Assembly (NCBI GenBank): GCA_022840285.1
Contig: JALHIE010000012.1
Location: 1 to 61,660, forward strand
DNA: 61,660 nucleotides
DNA from: Porphyromonadaceae bacterium
GTDB taxonomy: Bacteria > Bacteroidota > Bacteroidia > Bacteroidales > Dysgonomonadaceae
Reading direction: 5' to 3'
In this document: positions 40,738 through 49,722 of the stretch, piece after piece
Layout of the letters: each line of letters opens with the position of its first letter
Position numbering within the stretch: the first letter of the stretch is position 1
Program-made: the position numbers and the translations under genes
Notes under the pieces: generated by a model
What the model saw: the letters and a program-made list of their open reading frames with translations, nothing else
Told to the model about the DNA's origin: nothing
Databases searched by the model: none

Positions 40738-40799
40738 AATTAAATGTCATTATAGGACTGAGAGCAGAGAGCAAAGAATATCGACCAATTTTTTCTACT

Positions 40800-41207
40800 T
40801 TACAAAGATAGTTTTTTTTCCTGTTTTCGGATTTTTTTAAGTAAAAATAAAGCAATAAGCAACGCGGTCAGTGAGCCCAGGAAATCGGCCAGGAAATCGG
40901 CCAGTTCTGCACTTCGCGAACTGAAAAAGTACTTTTGCATCAGTTCAATAGCTGCTCCGTATATAACGGGCAAGACAAATCCCCAGAAAACCCAGCGGAT
41001 TATCCCGGGACGGCCGTTGTGCAAGCGATAATAATCAAACAAAGAGACGGACGACAACACAAAAAACATTCCGAAATGTGCTACCTTGTCCCACGCCACA
41101 AGCTGAGGAAGTTGAGGAACATCTTCAGAACGAATCAAGCAGGTTACGGTAAAAATCAGAAATCCAACAAAAAAGGGAAGAAAGATATGACGGAGATAAT
41201 TATTCAT
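40800..41207 (-). CDS. VanZ-family membrane protein
   Basis: This 135-residue protein has four membrane segments. VanZ signatures are visible: DKVAHFGMFFVLS after the first segment, the conserved GAAIELMQ, and RSAELADFLADFLGS before the last segment. The name comes from teicoplanin resistance, but most members are of unknown function, and nothing nearby suggests resistance. The internal ADFLADFL stretch is coded by two copies of a 12-bp unit (40879-40902), but its length matches the family, so it is not an insertion. The start at 41207 has no competitor. Confidence 0.85.
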   Translation of the reverse strand: MNNYLRHIFLPFFVGFLIFTVTCLIRSEDVPQLPQLVAWDKVAHFGMFFVLSSVSLFDYYRLHNGRPGIIRWVFWGFVLPVIYGAAIELMQKYFFSSRSAELADFLADFLGSLTALLIALFLLKKIRKQEKKLSL

Positions 41208-41236
41208 ACAGGATCATCGTTTTGTAAAAAACGTCT

Positions 41237-41244
41237 CAAAGATA
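41237..41244 (-). promoter_or_regulatory. Bacteroidota -7 element upstream of the VanZ gene
   Basis: TATCTTTG on the minus strand, 29 bases upstream of the start codon. No convincing -33 TTTG is seen at the expected spacing. Confidence 0.5.
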
Positions 41245-41376
41245 ATTTAAAAACACGACTTCACGCCCCATTTTAAAAACATATAACTAAAACAATCCCT
41301 TAAATTCCTGAAAAATTCGTTTCTTTGTCAGGCAAATAAAAAAAAACAAAACGATTATTTCCGGATCTCTTTGAAT

Positions 41377-43050
41377 ATGAAAAAAATTTCTCTTCTTATA
41401 TTAGTCGTATTGATAACGACAACTGTTCAATCCCAAACTACGCAAACCGATAAAAATAAACGGTATTTCGATATCAATAAAAGCATCGATATTTTCAATT
41501 CCGTAATCCGGGAATTGGACATGTTTTACGTGGATAGCGTAAAAGTGGACAGTTTGGTCAACGGAACCATCCGGACCATGCTCGCGCGGATGGACCCTTA
41601 TACGGAGTACTACGCTGAAGAGAATATCGGTGATCTTCAATTCATGACAACAGGCGAGTATGGCGGCATAGGGTCGATCATCTCCTACAACAATAACCGG
41701 GTGATCATTAACGAACCTTACAAGGGTCTTCCGGCCGATAAAGCAGGCTTGAAAGCTGGCGATGCCATTCTGGAAATTGACGGGGCGGATATGGAAAAAG
41801 CATCGGTAAAAGAGGTCAGCGATAAACTAAAAGGAACTCCCGGAACAACGTTGAAACTAAAGGTTCAACGTCCCGGCGAAAACAAGTTCCGTGAAATTAC
41901 TCTGGTCAGGGAAAAAATTGAAATCGATCCCATCACCTATTCTGCTCTGTTGGACGATAACGTGGGATATTTTCATTATTCCGGATTTACCAACGGCAGT
42001 TCAAGCCGGGTAAAGGAAACGATCCTGGACCTGAAGAAAAAAGGTGCCAAATCATTGGTTATCGACCTTCGCGGAAACGGTGGCGGTATTTTGGATGAAG
42101 CCGTCAATGTTGTCAACTTCTTTGTGCAGAAAGGTCTTGAGATCGTTTCTACACGTGGCAAGGTTAAGCAATGGGACAGATCCTATCGCACTCAAAACCA
42201 GCCTTTGGATACACTTATGCCAATTGTTGTGCTTATTGATACCGGTTCTGCTTCCGCATCCGAGATTGTTGCCGGATCACTTCAGGATTTGGACAGGGCA
42301 GTTATTATCGGCAATCGCTCTTTCGGAAAAGGGCTGGTGCAAACACCGCGGGACTTGCCTTACGGTGGAAACATCAAAATAACCACATCGAAGTATTACA
42401 TCCCGAGCGGACGTTGTATCCAGGCCCTGGATTATTCGCACCGCAATCCCGACGGTTCTGTTGCGCGTGTTCCGGATAGTTTGACCCATGTTTTCAAAAC
42501 CAAAAACGGACGTGAAGTTCGCGATGGAGGCGGCATAACACCCGATTACCTCATTCCGCAGGAAAAAGGCGGTACGATAGGTTACTATTTGCTCACCGAA
42601 AACATCATTTTCGATTACGTCACCGGTTGGGTAATAAAGCACCCCACCGTTGCTTCTCCTGCAAGTTTTCGTCTTTCTGACACTGATTACGAACAGTTTA
42701 AGCAATTTGTGAAAACCAAGGATTTCCAGTACGACCAGATGAGCAACCGTTCGTTACAATCGCTAAAAAACATCATGGAATTCGAGGGGTATTTTAATAC
42801 CGCTTCGGAAGAATTCAAGGCCCTGGAAGAAAAGCTGCAACCCGATCTTGACCGTGACCTGGATCTTTTCAGGAAAGAGATCATCAAGATGATCGAGACG
42901 GAGATCGTTCAGCGATACTACTACAAGGAAGGTGTGCTGATGTATGAACTTCGGGATGATGCTGCGTTGAAAAAAGCCGAAGAGGTGTTAAAAAACAAAC
43001 AGCTTTACGATTATACCCTTCAGCCGAAACCCGCAACTATCCCCCAATAA
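41377..43050 (+). CDS. S41-family carboxyl-terminal processing protease
   Basis: This 557-residue exported protease (signal peptide about 1-20, ending VQSQ) cleaves C-termini of envelope proteins. A PDZ domain lies at about 95-180 (GEYGGIGSII, then LPADKAGLKAGDAILEIDG). The S41 catalytic core has DLRGNGGG, the nucleophile serine in TGSASASEIVAG and the lysine in RSFGKGLVQ. The length is typical for CtpA-like Bacteroidota enzymes. The ATG at 41377 is preferred to TTG at 41371. The CapA gene follows 5 bp later, and MgtC after that, in a probable operon. Confidence 0.93.
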   Translation: MKKISLLILVVLITTTVQSQTTQTDKNKRYFDINKSIDIFNSVIRELDMFYVDSVKVDSLVNGTIRTMLARMDPYTEYYAEENIGDLQFMTTGEYGGIGSIISYNNNRVIINEPYKGLPADKAGLKAGDAILEIDGADMEKASVKEVSDKLKGTPGTTLKLKVQRPGENKFREITLVREKIEIDPITYSALLDDNVGYFHYSGFTNGSSSRVKETILDLKKKGAKSLVIDLRGNGGGILDEAVNVVNFFVQKGLEIVSTRGKVKQWDRSYRTQNQPLDTLMPIVVLIDTGSASASEIVAGSLQDLDRAVIIGNRSFGKGLVQTPRDLPYGGNIKITTSKYYIPSGRCIQALDYSHRNPDGSVARVPDSLTHVFKTKNGREVRDGGGITPDYLIPQEKGGTIGYYLLTENIIFDYVTGWVIKHPTVASPASFRLSDTDYEQFKQFVKTKDFQYDQMSNRSLQSLKNIMEFEGYFNTASEEFKALEEKLQPDLDRDLDLFRKEIIKMIETEIVQRYYYKEGVLMYELRDDAALKKAEEVLKNKQLYDYTLQPKPATIPQ

Positions 43051-43055
43051 CCCGC

Positions 43056-44126
43056 TTGTCCGTGCGTTTCATCGTCTCAGCCTTACTTCTGCTCCTTACC
43101 GTTTCGCTTTCGCAAGCTCAGGAGAAACGGATAAGGCTGCTTTTTGCCGGAGACGCTATGCAGCACCTACCGCAAATACACGCAGCACAAACTCAGAACG
43201 GATACAATTACGATTCCTGTTTTTATTTGCTGAAAGAGAAAATTTCGTCTGCAGATCTTGCTTGTGTAAATTTCGAAACCACACTGGCCGGAAAACCCTA
43301 TTCGGGCTACCCACAATTCAGCGCTCCCGACGAGTTCGCTTTTGCTTTGAAAGAAGCCGGATTCGATCTTTTCTTCCTGGCTAACAACCACATAGCCGAC
43401 AAGGGTCGCAGAGGGATTGAACGCACGCTCAGGGTGTTGGACTCCATCGGAATAAAACATACCGGAGTGTTCAGTTCGAAAAGCAGTCGCGGCTTGAAGT
43501 ACCCGCTTATGATCATTAAAAACGGCATCCGAATCGCTTTCCTGAACTATACGTACGACACCAACGGACTTGCGGTTACCGGCCCCAATACCGTAAATGT
43601 TATCGATACCCTGCAAATCAAACGAGATCTTGGTCTTACGCAACTGTATAATCCCGATGTGGTCATTGCCAACATGCATTGGGGTGACGAGTACAGAACC
43701 TACCCCAACAAGGAACAGCGAGAACTGGCAGGTTACCTTTTCAGGAATGGTGTCAGGATCATAATCGGCAATCATCCGCACGTAGTCCAACCGCTGGTAA
43801 AAAACAACGTAAACGGCGAAATTGATGCTGTCGTTCATTATTCGCTCGGCAATTTCATTTCCAACCAGCAAAAAATAAACACCGATGGCGGTGCAATGGC
43901 TGAAATCGTTGTCAGTAAAGCGGACGATAACAGTCCGGTGAAGATTGAATCTTGCCACTATTCGTTGGTCTGGGTGAGAAAATACACCGAAAGCGGGAAA
44001 TTAAAATACAGGATCATCCCCGTGCAGTCAAACAAAAAGAAAGTTATTCCGGAGCTGACCTCACCAGAATGGCAAAAAATGAATATCTTTGCGACCAATG
44101 CCGAACAACTTATCGGATCTTTTTAA
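43056..44126 (+). CDS. CapA-family exported metallophosphatase-like protein
   Basis: This 356-residue protein is of the CapA (PGA_cap) family, a calcineurin-like metallophosphoesterase fold. The motifs are LLFAGDAMQH, CVNFETTLAG, LANNHIADKGRRG, ANMHWGDEY and IIGNHPHVVQP, which supply the metal-binding residues, followed by VHYSLGNFISNQQ. It has a signal peptide (about 1-22, ending SQAQ). It is related to proteins of poly-gamma-glutamate export but occurs widely without a capsule, so that function is uncertain. The start is TTG 43056 or GTG 43062; no ATG is close. It sits in the S41-CapA-MgtC cluster. Confidence 0.88.
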   Translation: MSVRFIVSALLLLLTVSLSQAQEKRIRLLFAGDAMQHLPQIHAAQTQNGYNYDSCFYLLKEKISSADLACVNFETTLAGKPYSGYPQFSAPDEFAFALKEAGFDLFFLANNHIADKGRRGIERTLRVLDSIGIKHTGVFSSKSSRGLKYPLMIIKNGIRIAFLNYTYDTNGLAVTGPNTVNVIDTLQIKRDLGLTQLYNPDVVIANMHWGDEYRTYPNKEQRELAGYLFRNGVRIIIGNHPHVVQPLVKNNVNGEIDAVVHYSLGNFISNQQKINTDGGAMAEIVVSKADDNSPVKIESCHYSLVWVRKYTESGKLKYRIIPVQSNKKKVIPELTSPEWQKMNIFATNAEQLIGSF

Positions 44127-44129
44127 GCT

Positions 44130-44582
44130 ATGCCAACATTGGAGTTTGTTTTTCGTCTGCTGGCAGCGGTAGCTGCCGGCGGCGCTGTGGGACTTGAACG
44201 ACAGATCAACAACAAAAGTGCGGGATTCCGTACCAATACCCTGGTGGCGGTAGGTGCCGCCATTTACGTATTGATCAACGTAAATTTAACAGAAAACGGA
44301 GGAGACCCTACCCGAATAATTGGCCAGATTGTCACGGGAATCGGTTTTCTGGGAGCCGGTGTGATCCTTCACAGGGGTATCAATGTTCAGGGTCTCACAA
44401 CTGCTGCGACAATATGGTGTAGCGCCGCGTTAGGCTCTCTTGCCGGATTGGGGCTGTATGTCGAACTACTGATCTCCACCCTGTTGATCATCCTTGTCAA
44501 CACAGCTTTCAAGAAAGCGGACAAATGGTTTATGGGGGAAAAGAAAAAGAAAGCCGAAAACAACGATCATTCGTTTGAATAA
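44130..44582 (+). CDS. MgtC/SapB-family membrane protein
   Basis: This 150-residue inner-membrane protein has four membrane segments. MgtC family motifs are clear: AVAAGGAVGLERQI, the SAGFRTNTLVAVGAA segment, VTGIGFLGAGVIL and GLTTAATIWCSAALG. MgtC-type proteins modulate ATP synthase or Mg homeostasis in pathogens; SapB-type homologues are common in environmental bacteria, and the role here is unknown. It starts 4 bp after capA and ends 3 bp before the convergent DUF1460 gene. The C-terminal tail is charged (KKKKAENND). Confidence 0.9.
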   Translation: MPTLEFVFRLLAAVAAGGAVGLERQINNKSAGFRTNTLVAVGAAIYVLINVNLTENGGDPTRIIGQIVTGIGFLGAGVILHRGINVQGLTTAATIWCSAALGSLAGLGLYVELLISTLLIILVNTAFKKADKWFMGEKKKKAENNDHSFE

Positions 44583-44584
44583 AA

Positions 44585-45433
44585 TCAACGGATCGGCATC
44601 ACCATGATTCCCGTGCACGATTTTTGCCCCTGGCAATACTCGCTTAACGTCTTTTCATCGATTACCACCTTTTTTTTTGCACTCGACGCGTGGATAAAAG
44701 TCAGTTTTCCGTCCTTTTTATAGGCAAATCCCGTATGTGTAGTGTCCAACCCCTTAATGGAGGTAGTAAAGGCAATCATTGCCATGTGTGGAATATCCGC
44801 TTCCTTTGAAGCAATTTTATCTTTAGGAAGGTAGTAAAATCCATTTCTTGCGTTTATTTTATTTTCCATGATCCTTATTCTTTCGAGCATTTCATCATCT
44901 GTTTTTAATGCACGGTAGGCAGAGCGATGCGAAGTCATAAAATCAATGATCTTCGTTTCCCTGATTCCACCCAACTGTTGGGCTGTTGCCGATAAAATTT
45001 TCTTTTCCACGTTGTCGTAAACCCAGTCGGAAGTGTAATGTAACCGGGAATCGAAACCCTCAATAACACCGTTCCTATACCTGATTTGCTTTATTCGCGA
45101 AGTAAAATTATCAAACGACAAATCGTCCGATGCAGCTGCACTAGCAAGGGCAATCACTGTTTCCACAAAAGTTACACAATCGAACTCCCGCAAATTTATG
45201 ACCACCCTTTCGGTATTGTTCTTATCCAGCGTGCCGGCAACATAAGGTGAATGGAGAAAAAATTCAGCTGTCTGTTGTAAAATCGAATCCGTTGATTTTG
45301 GCCGGTAAGGTTCGATAAATTTCGTGAACTTTTCGAAGATCACCTGATCCTGTCTTACACAATCGACAGGCTGAGAAAAAGCCGTGACGGCAATAAAACA
45401 TCCCATTAGAAGAAAGCCTGCTTTGTGTTCCAT
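44585..45433 (-). CDS. DUF1460 exported amidase-like protein
   Basis: This 282-residue protein has a signal peptide (about 1-20) and a DUF1460 (N-acetylmuramoyl-L-alanine amidase-like) NlpC/P60-related fold. The catalytic cysteine is in FDCVTFVETVIALA and the candidate histidine in TFIHASSAKKKVV. Further signatures are RYRNGVIEGFDSRLHYTSDW and HMAMIAFTTS. It probably cleaves peptidoglycan stem peptides in the periplasm. The ATG at 45433 (MEHKAGF) is chosen because the 33 residues of a longer frame overlap the region before ung and lack family features. It is probably co-transcribed with ung, 28 bp upstream. Confidence 0.88.
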   Translation of the reverse strand: MEHKAGFLLMGCFIAVTAFSQPVDCVRQDQVIFEKFTKFIEPYRPKSTDSILQQTAEFFLHSPYVAGTLDKNNTERVVINLREFDCVTFVETVIALASAAASDDLSFDNFTSRIKQIRYRNGVIEGFDSRLHYTSDWVYDNVEKKILSATAQQLGGIRETKIIDFMTSHRSAYRALKTDDEMLERIRIMENKINARNGFYYLPKDKIASKEADIPHMAMIAFTTSIKGLDTTHTGFAYKKDGKLTFIHASSAKKKVVIDEKTLSEYCQGQKSCTGIMVMPIR

Positions 45434-45461
45434 CTTGTGTGAAGTTTTGCGACTTAAAAAG

Positions 45462-46124
45462 TTACCACTGGATAGGAGAAGTTCCTTTTGCCAGCAAATA
45501 AGCATTTGTTTTACTAAAGTGCTTGTTGCCAAAGAATCCCCGATGTGCAGACAACGGCGAAGGATGTGAAGACTTCAACACAAGGTGCCTGTTCGCATCA
45601 ATGGCTGCTCCTTTTCTCTGTGCATAGGCACCCCAAAGAATAAAAACCAGGTTTTCACGTTCGCTGGCCAGGTGAAAAATTGCGGAATCGGTAAATTCTT
45701 CCCATCCCTTGTGTTGGTGTGATCCGGCCTGATGGGCACGGACAGTAAGCGTTGCATTCAACAAAAGAACCCCCTGCCGACTCCATCTTTCCAGGTTCCC
45801 CGATGTCGGAACGGGAATTCCTAAATCGTCACGGATCTCCTTATAAATATTGACCAGGGATGGAGGAATTTGCACTCCGTCGTTCACAGAAAAACACAAC
45901 CCATTGGCCTGGCCGGGCTCATGGTACGGATCTTGTCCGACAATAACCACTTTCACCCGTTCAAAAGGACATTGGTCAAAAGCATTAAAAATCAGCTTTG
46001 CAGGCGGGTAAACAATACGGGAGGAATACTCCTGACGTACAAAGTCGGTCAGGGTTTTGAAATAGGGTTTTTCAAACTCATCGCTTAATCGTTGTTTCCA
46101 GCTCTCTTCAATTTTTACGGTCAT
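45462..46124 (-). CDS. ung: Uracil-DNA glycosylase (family 1)
   Basis: This 220-residue base-excision repair enzyme removes uracil from DNA. The catalytic water-activating loop GQDPYH lies at 63-68 (Asp65), and the minor-groove intercalation loop HPSPLSAHRG at 187-196. LLNATLTVRAHQAGSH and FILWGAYAQ are also diagnostic. The length is normal for family 1. The ATG at 46124 fits. The 168 bp upstream to asnA holds no other gene. Confidence 0.97.
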   Translation of the reverse strand: MTVKIEESWKQRLSDEFEKPYFKTLTDFVRQEYSSRIVYPPAKLIFNAFDQCPFERVKVVIVGQDPYHEPGQANGLCFSVNDGVQIPPSLVNIYKEIRDDLGIPVPTSGNLERWSRQGVLLLNATLTVRAHQAGSHQHKGWEEFTDSAIFHLASERENLVFILWGAYAQRKGAAIDANRHLVLKSSHPSPLSAHRGFFGNKHFSKTNAYLLAKGTSPIQW

Positions 46125-46292
46125 GACGGTCGACTAAAGTTAGACCATTGCTCGCTACGGCACAGCTACGGCTCAAGTAAGCCCGGCTTCACTCGCACAG
46201 CTTAACGCAACGGTTGGTTTGGATAGGTAAAAGTACAAAAAAAAAGCAAAAACAGGAATTTTTCAATGCATGTTGACAAACAGGCTTTTATT

Positions 46293-47330
46293 CTATATCA
46301 GGAAAATGTCGTTCTCCGCTGCCTCTTTCCTCATTTCTTTTGACCATATGCTGGCCTGGATCTCTCCGATATGCGCTTTACGCAGGTAGTACATGCACAG
46401 ACGTGACTGCCCTATTCCGCCACCTATGGAAAGGGGAAGTTCATCGTTGATCAATCTTTTGTGAAAAAACAACTTCAGTTTTTCCTCCTCGTTTTTAATT
46501 TTTAGCTGTTTCAGCAAAGCTTCCTTATCCACACGAATTCCCATGGATGACAGCTCCACTGCCCTTTCGAGCACAGAGTTCCAGACAAGCAGATCGCCGT
46601 TCAACCCCTCGAACCCTTCCTCGTTGAGCGTTGTCCAGTCGTCATAATCTGCCGAACGACCATCGTGCGGCTCTCCATTCGATAAATCTCCTCCGATACC
46701 AATAATAAAAACGGCTCCACACTCTTTCGCTATAGCGTCTTCTCGTTCCTTTGCCGCCAGGTCCGGAAATTTTTGCAACAGATCCTCGGATGAAATGAAC
46801 GTTATTTCACGGGGGAGCTCAGGCGTTAACTGAGGAAAAGATTCGTGCACCAGGTATTCGGTGCGGAGCATGGCACTGTAAATCCGCTTTACTACATCTT
46901 TCAGGAAAGAGACGCTTCTGTTTCTTTCATCGATAACCATTTCCCAGTCCCACTGATCAACATAAAGGGAATGCAGGTTGTCCAATTCTTCATCAGCACG
47001 GATAGCATTCATGTCGGTATAAATACCATAACCCTTTTCTATTCCGTAATCGGCCAGGGTCATCCTTTTCCATTTGGCGAGTGAATGCACAATTTCTGCA
47101 ACGGTATCGTTCATGTCCTTTATGGGAAAACTCACCGGCCGCTCTACCCCATTCAGGTCGTCGTTGATTCCGGTTCCCTTTTCTACAAAAAGCGGTGCGG
47201 TAACACGTCGTAAACGTAATTCCGATGCTAAGTTCTGCTGGAAAAAATCCTTGATTTTTTTAATTCCCAGCTCCGTCTGCCTAAGATTTAGCAGGGGCTT
47301 ATATCCTTTTGGAACAATCAGGTTTGACAT
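46293..47330 (-). CDS. asnA: Aspartate-ammonia ligase (AsnA-type asparagine synthetase)
   Basis: This 345-residue ammonia-dependent asparagine synthetase is related to class II aminoacyl-tRNA synthetases. The signatures are TAPLFVEKGTGINDDLNG, GIYTDMNAIRADE, LYVDQWDWE and the C-terminal GGGIGQSRLCMYYLRK active-site block. The length and start (MSNLIVPKGYKPLLNLRQT) agree with the family. Its own promoter lies at 47362-47392. The ligase acts on free aspartate in the cytoplasm, using ATP. Confidence 0.96.
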   Translation of the reverse strand: MSNLIVPKGYKPLLNLRQTELGIKKIKDFFQQNLASELRLRRVTAPLFVEKGTGINDDLNGVERPVSFPIKDMNDTVAEIVHSLAKWKRMTLADYGIEKGYGIYTDMNAIRADEELDNLHSLYVDQWDWEMVIDERNRSVSFLKDVVKRIYSAMLRTEYLVHESFPQLTPELPREITFISSEDLLQKFPDLAAKEREDAIAKECGAVFIIGIGGDLSNGEPHDGRSADYDDWTTLNEEGFEGLNGDLLVWNSVLERAVELSSMGIRVDKEALLKQLKIKNEEEKLKLFFHKRLINDELPLSIGGGIGQSRLCMYYLRKAHIGEIQASIWSKEMRKEAAENDIFLI

Positions 47331-47361
47331 TTTTTGCGGTTTTGATGTAATTATCTATCTA

Positions 47362-47392
47362 CAAAGATACATCAATTATCCAATTTGTAAAA
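47362..47392 (-). promoter_or_regulatory. Promoter of asnA
   Basis: On the minus strand, TTTT (47389-47392), 19 bases, then TATCTTTG (47362-47369). The start codon is 31 bases downstream. Confidence 0.7.
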
Positions 47393-47452
47393 TATTTTCA
47401 TCACAAATACCCATTTTGACATATTTCCAAATGAAATAAAATCAAAAACACA

Positions 47453-48364
47453 TCAAACCTCTAATTTACCTATTATTTCGCTGACTGACTTCAGTTTATG
47501 CCTGCTTAAGTAATCGGTAATTCCATCGATCACTTTCATAGAGATCGCCGGGTCAATAAAGTTGTAGGTTCCGATTTGTACGGCCGTTGATCCGGCAAGC
47601 ATAAATTCAATGGCATCGGCTGCACTTGAAATACCCCCTATCCCTATAATCGGAATTCTCACGGCATTGTACACTTGCCAGACCATTCTCAGTGCAATGG
47701 GTTTGATGCAAGGACCGGACAACCCTCCCGTTACTGTAGAGAGCCGGGGTTTTCTTGTTTCCGCATCGATAGCCATTCCCAGGAATGTATTGACCAACGA
47801 TACAGAATCTGCGCCTTCATCTTCAACTGCTTTGGCTATGGCGGCTATATCGGTAACGTTGGGCGATAGTTTTACGATCAACGTCTTACGGTAAACATTT
47901 CGAACTGCTTTGGTCACGTTTGCAGCCGACTGGCACGTAGTGCCAAAAGCCATTCCACCCTCTTTGATGTTGGGACAGGAAATGTTCAGTTCAATGGCAG
48001 GAACCTTGTCCAAATCTTCCAATCTCTCGGAACATTTCACGTAATCTTCCAGGGTTGAACCCGATACATTAACAATAATGCGGGTATTATACTCCCTTAT
48101 CCCGGGATAGATGCGTTCGATAAAATAGTCCACACCTTTATTTTGTAACCCGACGGAATTGAGCATTCCCGAAGGCGTTTCGGCCATTCTCGGATAGTCG
48201 TTGCCTTGTCTCGGCTCCAGGGTTGTTCCTTTGACAAAAATTGCCCCCAGCCGGTTCAAGTCGATGAAGTCGGCGTATTCCACCCCGTAACCGAAAGTCC
48301 CCGATGCTGTGGTTACAGGATTTTGCAACTCCAGTTTCCCGATATTTACTTTTAATCTGTCCAT
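47453..48364 (-). CDS. pyrD: Dihydroorotate dehydrogenase, class 1B catalytic subunit
   Basis: This 303-residue FMN flavoprotein oxidises dihydroorotate to orotate using NAD via PyrK. The signatures are ASGTFGYG, the active-site ELNISCPNIKEGG with its cysteine base, IIVNVSGS, VTGGLSGPCIKP and the FMN-binding IGIGGISSAADAIEFMLAGSTAVQIG. It is the soluble class 1B type, consistent with the adjacent pyrK, with which it overlaps by 13 bp. It supplies orotate upstream of PyrF, which lies at 10.1-10.9 kb. Confidence 0.96.
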   Translation of the reverse strand: MDRLKVNIGKLELQNPVTTASGTFGYGVEYADFIDLNRLGAIFVKGTTLEPRQGNDYPRMAETPSGMLNSVGLQNKGVDYFIERIYPGIREYNTRIIVNVSGSTLEDYVKCSERLEDLDKVPAIELNISCPNIKEGGMAFGTTCQSAANVTKAVRNVYRKTLIVKLSPNVTDIAAIAKAVEDEGADSVSLVNTFLGMAIDAETRKPRLSTVTGGLSGPCIKPIALRMVWQVYNAVRIPIIGIGGISSAADAIEFMLAGSTAVQIGTYNFIDPAISMKVIDGITDYLSRHKLKSVSEIIGKLEV

Positions 48365-49125
48365 GTGAGTTCGTTGATGTTAAAAACGGGACCATCCGTG
48401 CAGGAGCAAAGATTTCCCCGGGTTGTTTTTTCGATACAGCACAGGCAAGCCCCGAAACCACATGCCATAAGATTTTCCAGGGATGCTTCACATCCGGTTT
48501 TGTTTGTGTTTGCATACCGGGCTACTGCCATCATCATAGGTTTGGGTCCGCAGGTATAAATAAAGTCGTACGAGTTGTTTCGAAGAACGGAATGGTCTGT
48601 TACGAATCCTTTTTCGCCCAACGATCCGTCTTCGGTAGTACAGTATACTGACCCCAGTCTCTCAAATTCACTTATTTGAAGGATGTCTCTTTGAGAGCGT
48701 CCTCCCAGAAGAAACTCGGCAGAAAATCCTTTTTCGTTGAGTTTTTTACCCAGAAAGAGCATGGGTGCAGTTCCCACTCCGCCACCAATAAGTAAGTACC
48801 TGCCTTTTTTGTGTGGAATAGAAAAGGAGTTGCCCAAGGGAAAAATCAGGTTCAATGTTTGTCCTGCTGTTATTTCACATATTTTCCGGGTCCCTTCACC
48901 CACACGCTGTACCAAAAGCCACATTTCATTTTTTCCCCTATCCACAAAGTTGATGGATATGGGCCTTCGAAGGAATACACTACCCGAATTACTTACTAAA
49001 ACCTGGACAAACTGTCCCGGATGCATGTCGGGCAATGGTTCATTATCGGCCGGGGCAACCTTAATCAGGTTATTTTGATAATTCAGTGGCTCATTTGAGC
49101 GGACAGTGAAATCGAGTACTTTCAT
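48352..49125 (-). CDS. pyrK: Dihydroorotate dehydrogenase electron-transfer subunit
   Basis: This 257-residue FAD/[2Fe-2S] subunit passes electrons from PyrD to NAD. FAD-binding RRPISIN and the NAD-binding GGGVGTAP are visible. Iron-sulfur cysteine ligands lie at 222, 227, 230 and 242 in ACGFGACLCC and CSCTDGPVF. The ATG at 49125 (MKVLDFTV) is chosen over an in-frame extension of 21 residues. TAAATTTG at 49147-49154 (minus), 22 bases upstream, is a likely -7. Translation of the pair is coupled through the overlap. Confidence 0.95.
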   Translation of the reverse strand: MKVLDFTVRSNEPLNYQNNLIKVAPADNEPLPDMHPGQFVQVLVSNSGSVFLRRPISINFVDRGKNEMWLLVQRVGEGTRKICEITAGQTLNLIFPLGNSFSIPHKKGRYLLIGGGVGTAPMLFLGKKLNEKGFSAEFLLGGRSQRDILQISEFERLGSVYCTTEDGSLGEKGFVTDHSVLRNNSYDFIYTCGPKPMMMAVARYANTNKTGCEASLENLMACGFGACLCCIEKTTRGNLCSCTDGPVFNINELTWTD

Positions 49126-49185
49126 CGGTGAAAACTTTATTGGGTACAAATTTACGCTATAATTTTCAATTCTTACGCAGGCTTT

Positions 49186-49222
49186 CAAAAGAAAACCGGG
49201 CCTGCAAGGAGCAAACCTGGTT
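49186..49222 (-). terminator. Possible terminator downstream of the methyltransferase relic
   Basis: Minus-strand stem AACCAGG / CCCGGTT (49216-49222 with 49194-49200, one G-T pair) is followed by TTCTTTTG. The gene it would serve is a pseudogene. Confidence 0.5.
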
Positions 49223-49245
49223 CTAAAAAGAGTTACGGTACGTTT

Positions 49246-49609
49246 TCAAAAAGTTTTTTTCCGGAATTCTATCCGACGGTTATTTTTCTTTTTGGGTATC
49301 GTCCACAAATATACCGTTCTGCCGTCAACCGATACCTGCTTATCGGGCTTCCAGTCGCCCATGTCAAAAGCATGAGAAACAACCCTACTTCCCGGTTTCC
49401 ATCCGGTAGCAGATAAGTATCACTATACGCCCATCACCACATCCCAAATCGTAAACGACATCGTTCCTGTTCACTTTTGCCAGGTCAAGCATGGCATCTA
49501 CCACCTCCACCGGAGCAGGAACGTAAGGAACGTCAAGATCTATCTGAGCATTTTACTGCATGAATACCAACGTGAATAACAAAACAGACAAACAATTGAT
49601 CGATTTCAT
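49246..49609 (-). pseudogene. Relic of a periplasmic SAM-dependent methyltransferase
   Basis: From ATG 49609 the translation is a signal-peptide-like start (MKSINCLSVLLFTLVFMQ) followed by an in-frame TAA. It continues NAQIDLDVPYVPAPVEVVDAML and then motif I VYDLGCGDGRIVI. The frame then shifts to a YLLPDG fragment, and shifts again to KPGSRVVSHAFDMGDW and DGRTVYLWTIPKKK, ending at TGA 49246. The order is that of an exported class I methyltransferase family, but about 60-70 residues of the core are missing in two deletions and a nonsense codon is present. The gene is clearly dead. It ends 120 bp before pyrK. Confidence 0.8.
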
Positions 49610-49722
49610 GTTGTGCAATTTTAATTGTTGGAAAATAAGGGGCTTATGCAATAAATCAACTGGTGCCGTTAATTGTTCAACCAATTAAGAATAAATAAGA
49701 TAAAATTAATAATTTAAGCCTG

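Noticed and set aside
40879..40902. 12-bp tandem repeat in the VanZ gene
   Set aside because: It is in frame, and the resulting ADFLADFL segment is the same length as the family consensus at that position, so it looks ancestral rather than a duplication.
43167..43958. 263-codon minus-strand frame opposite capA
   Set aside because: It is antisense to a clear CapA-family gene, with no domain.
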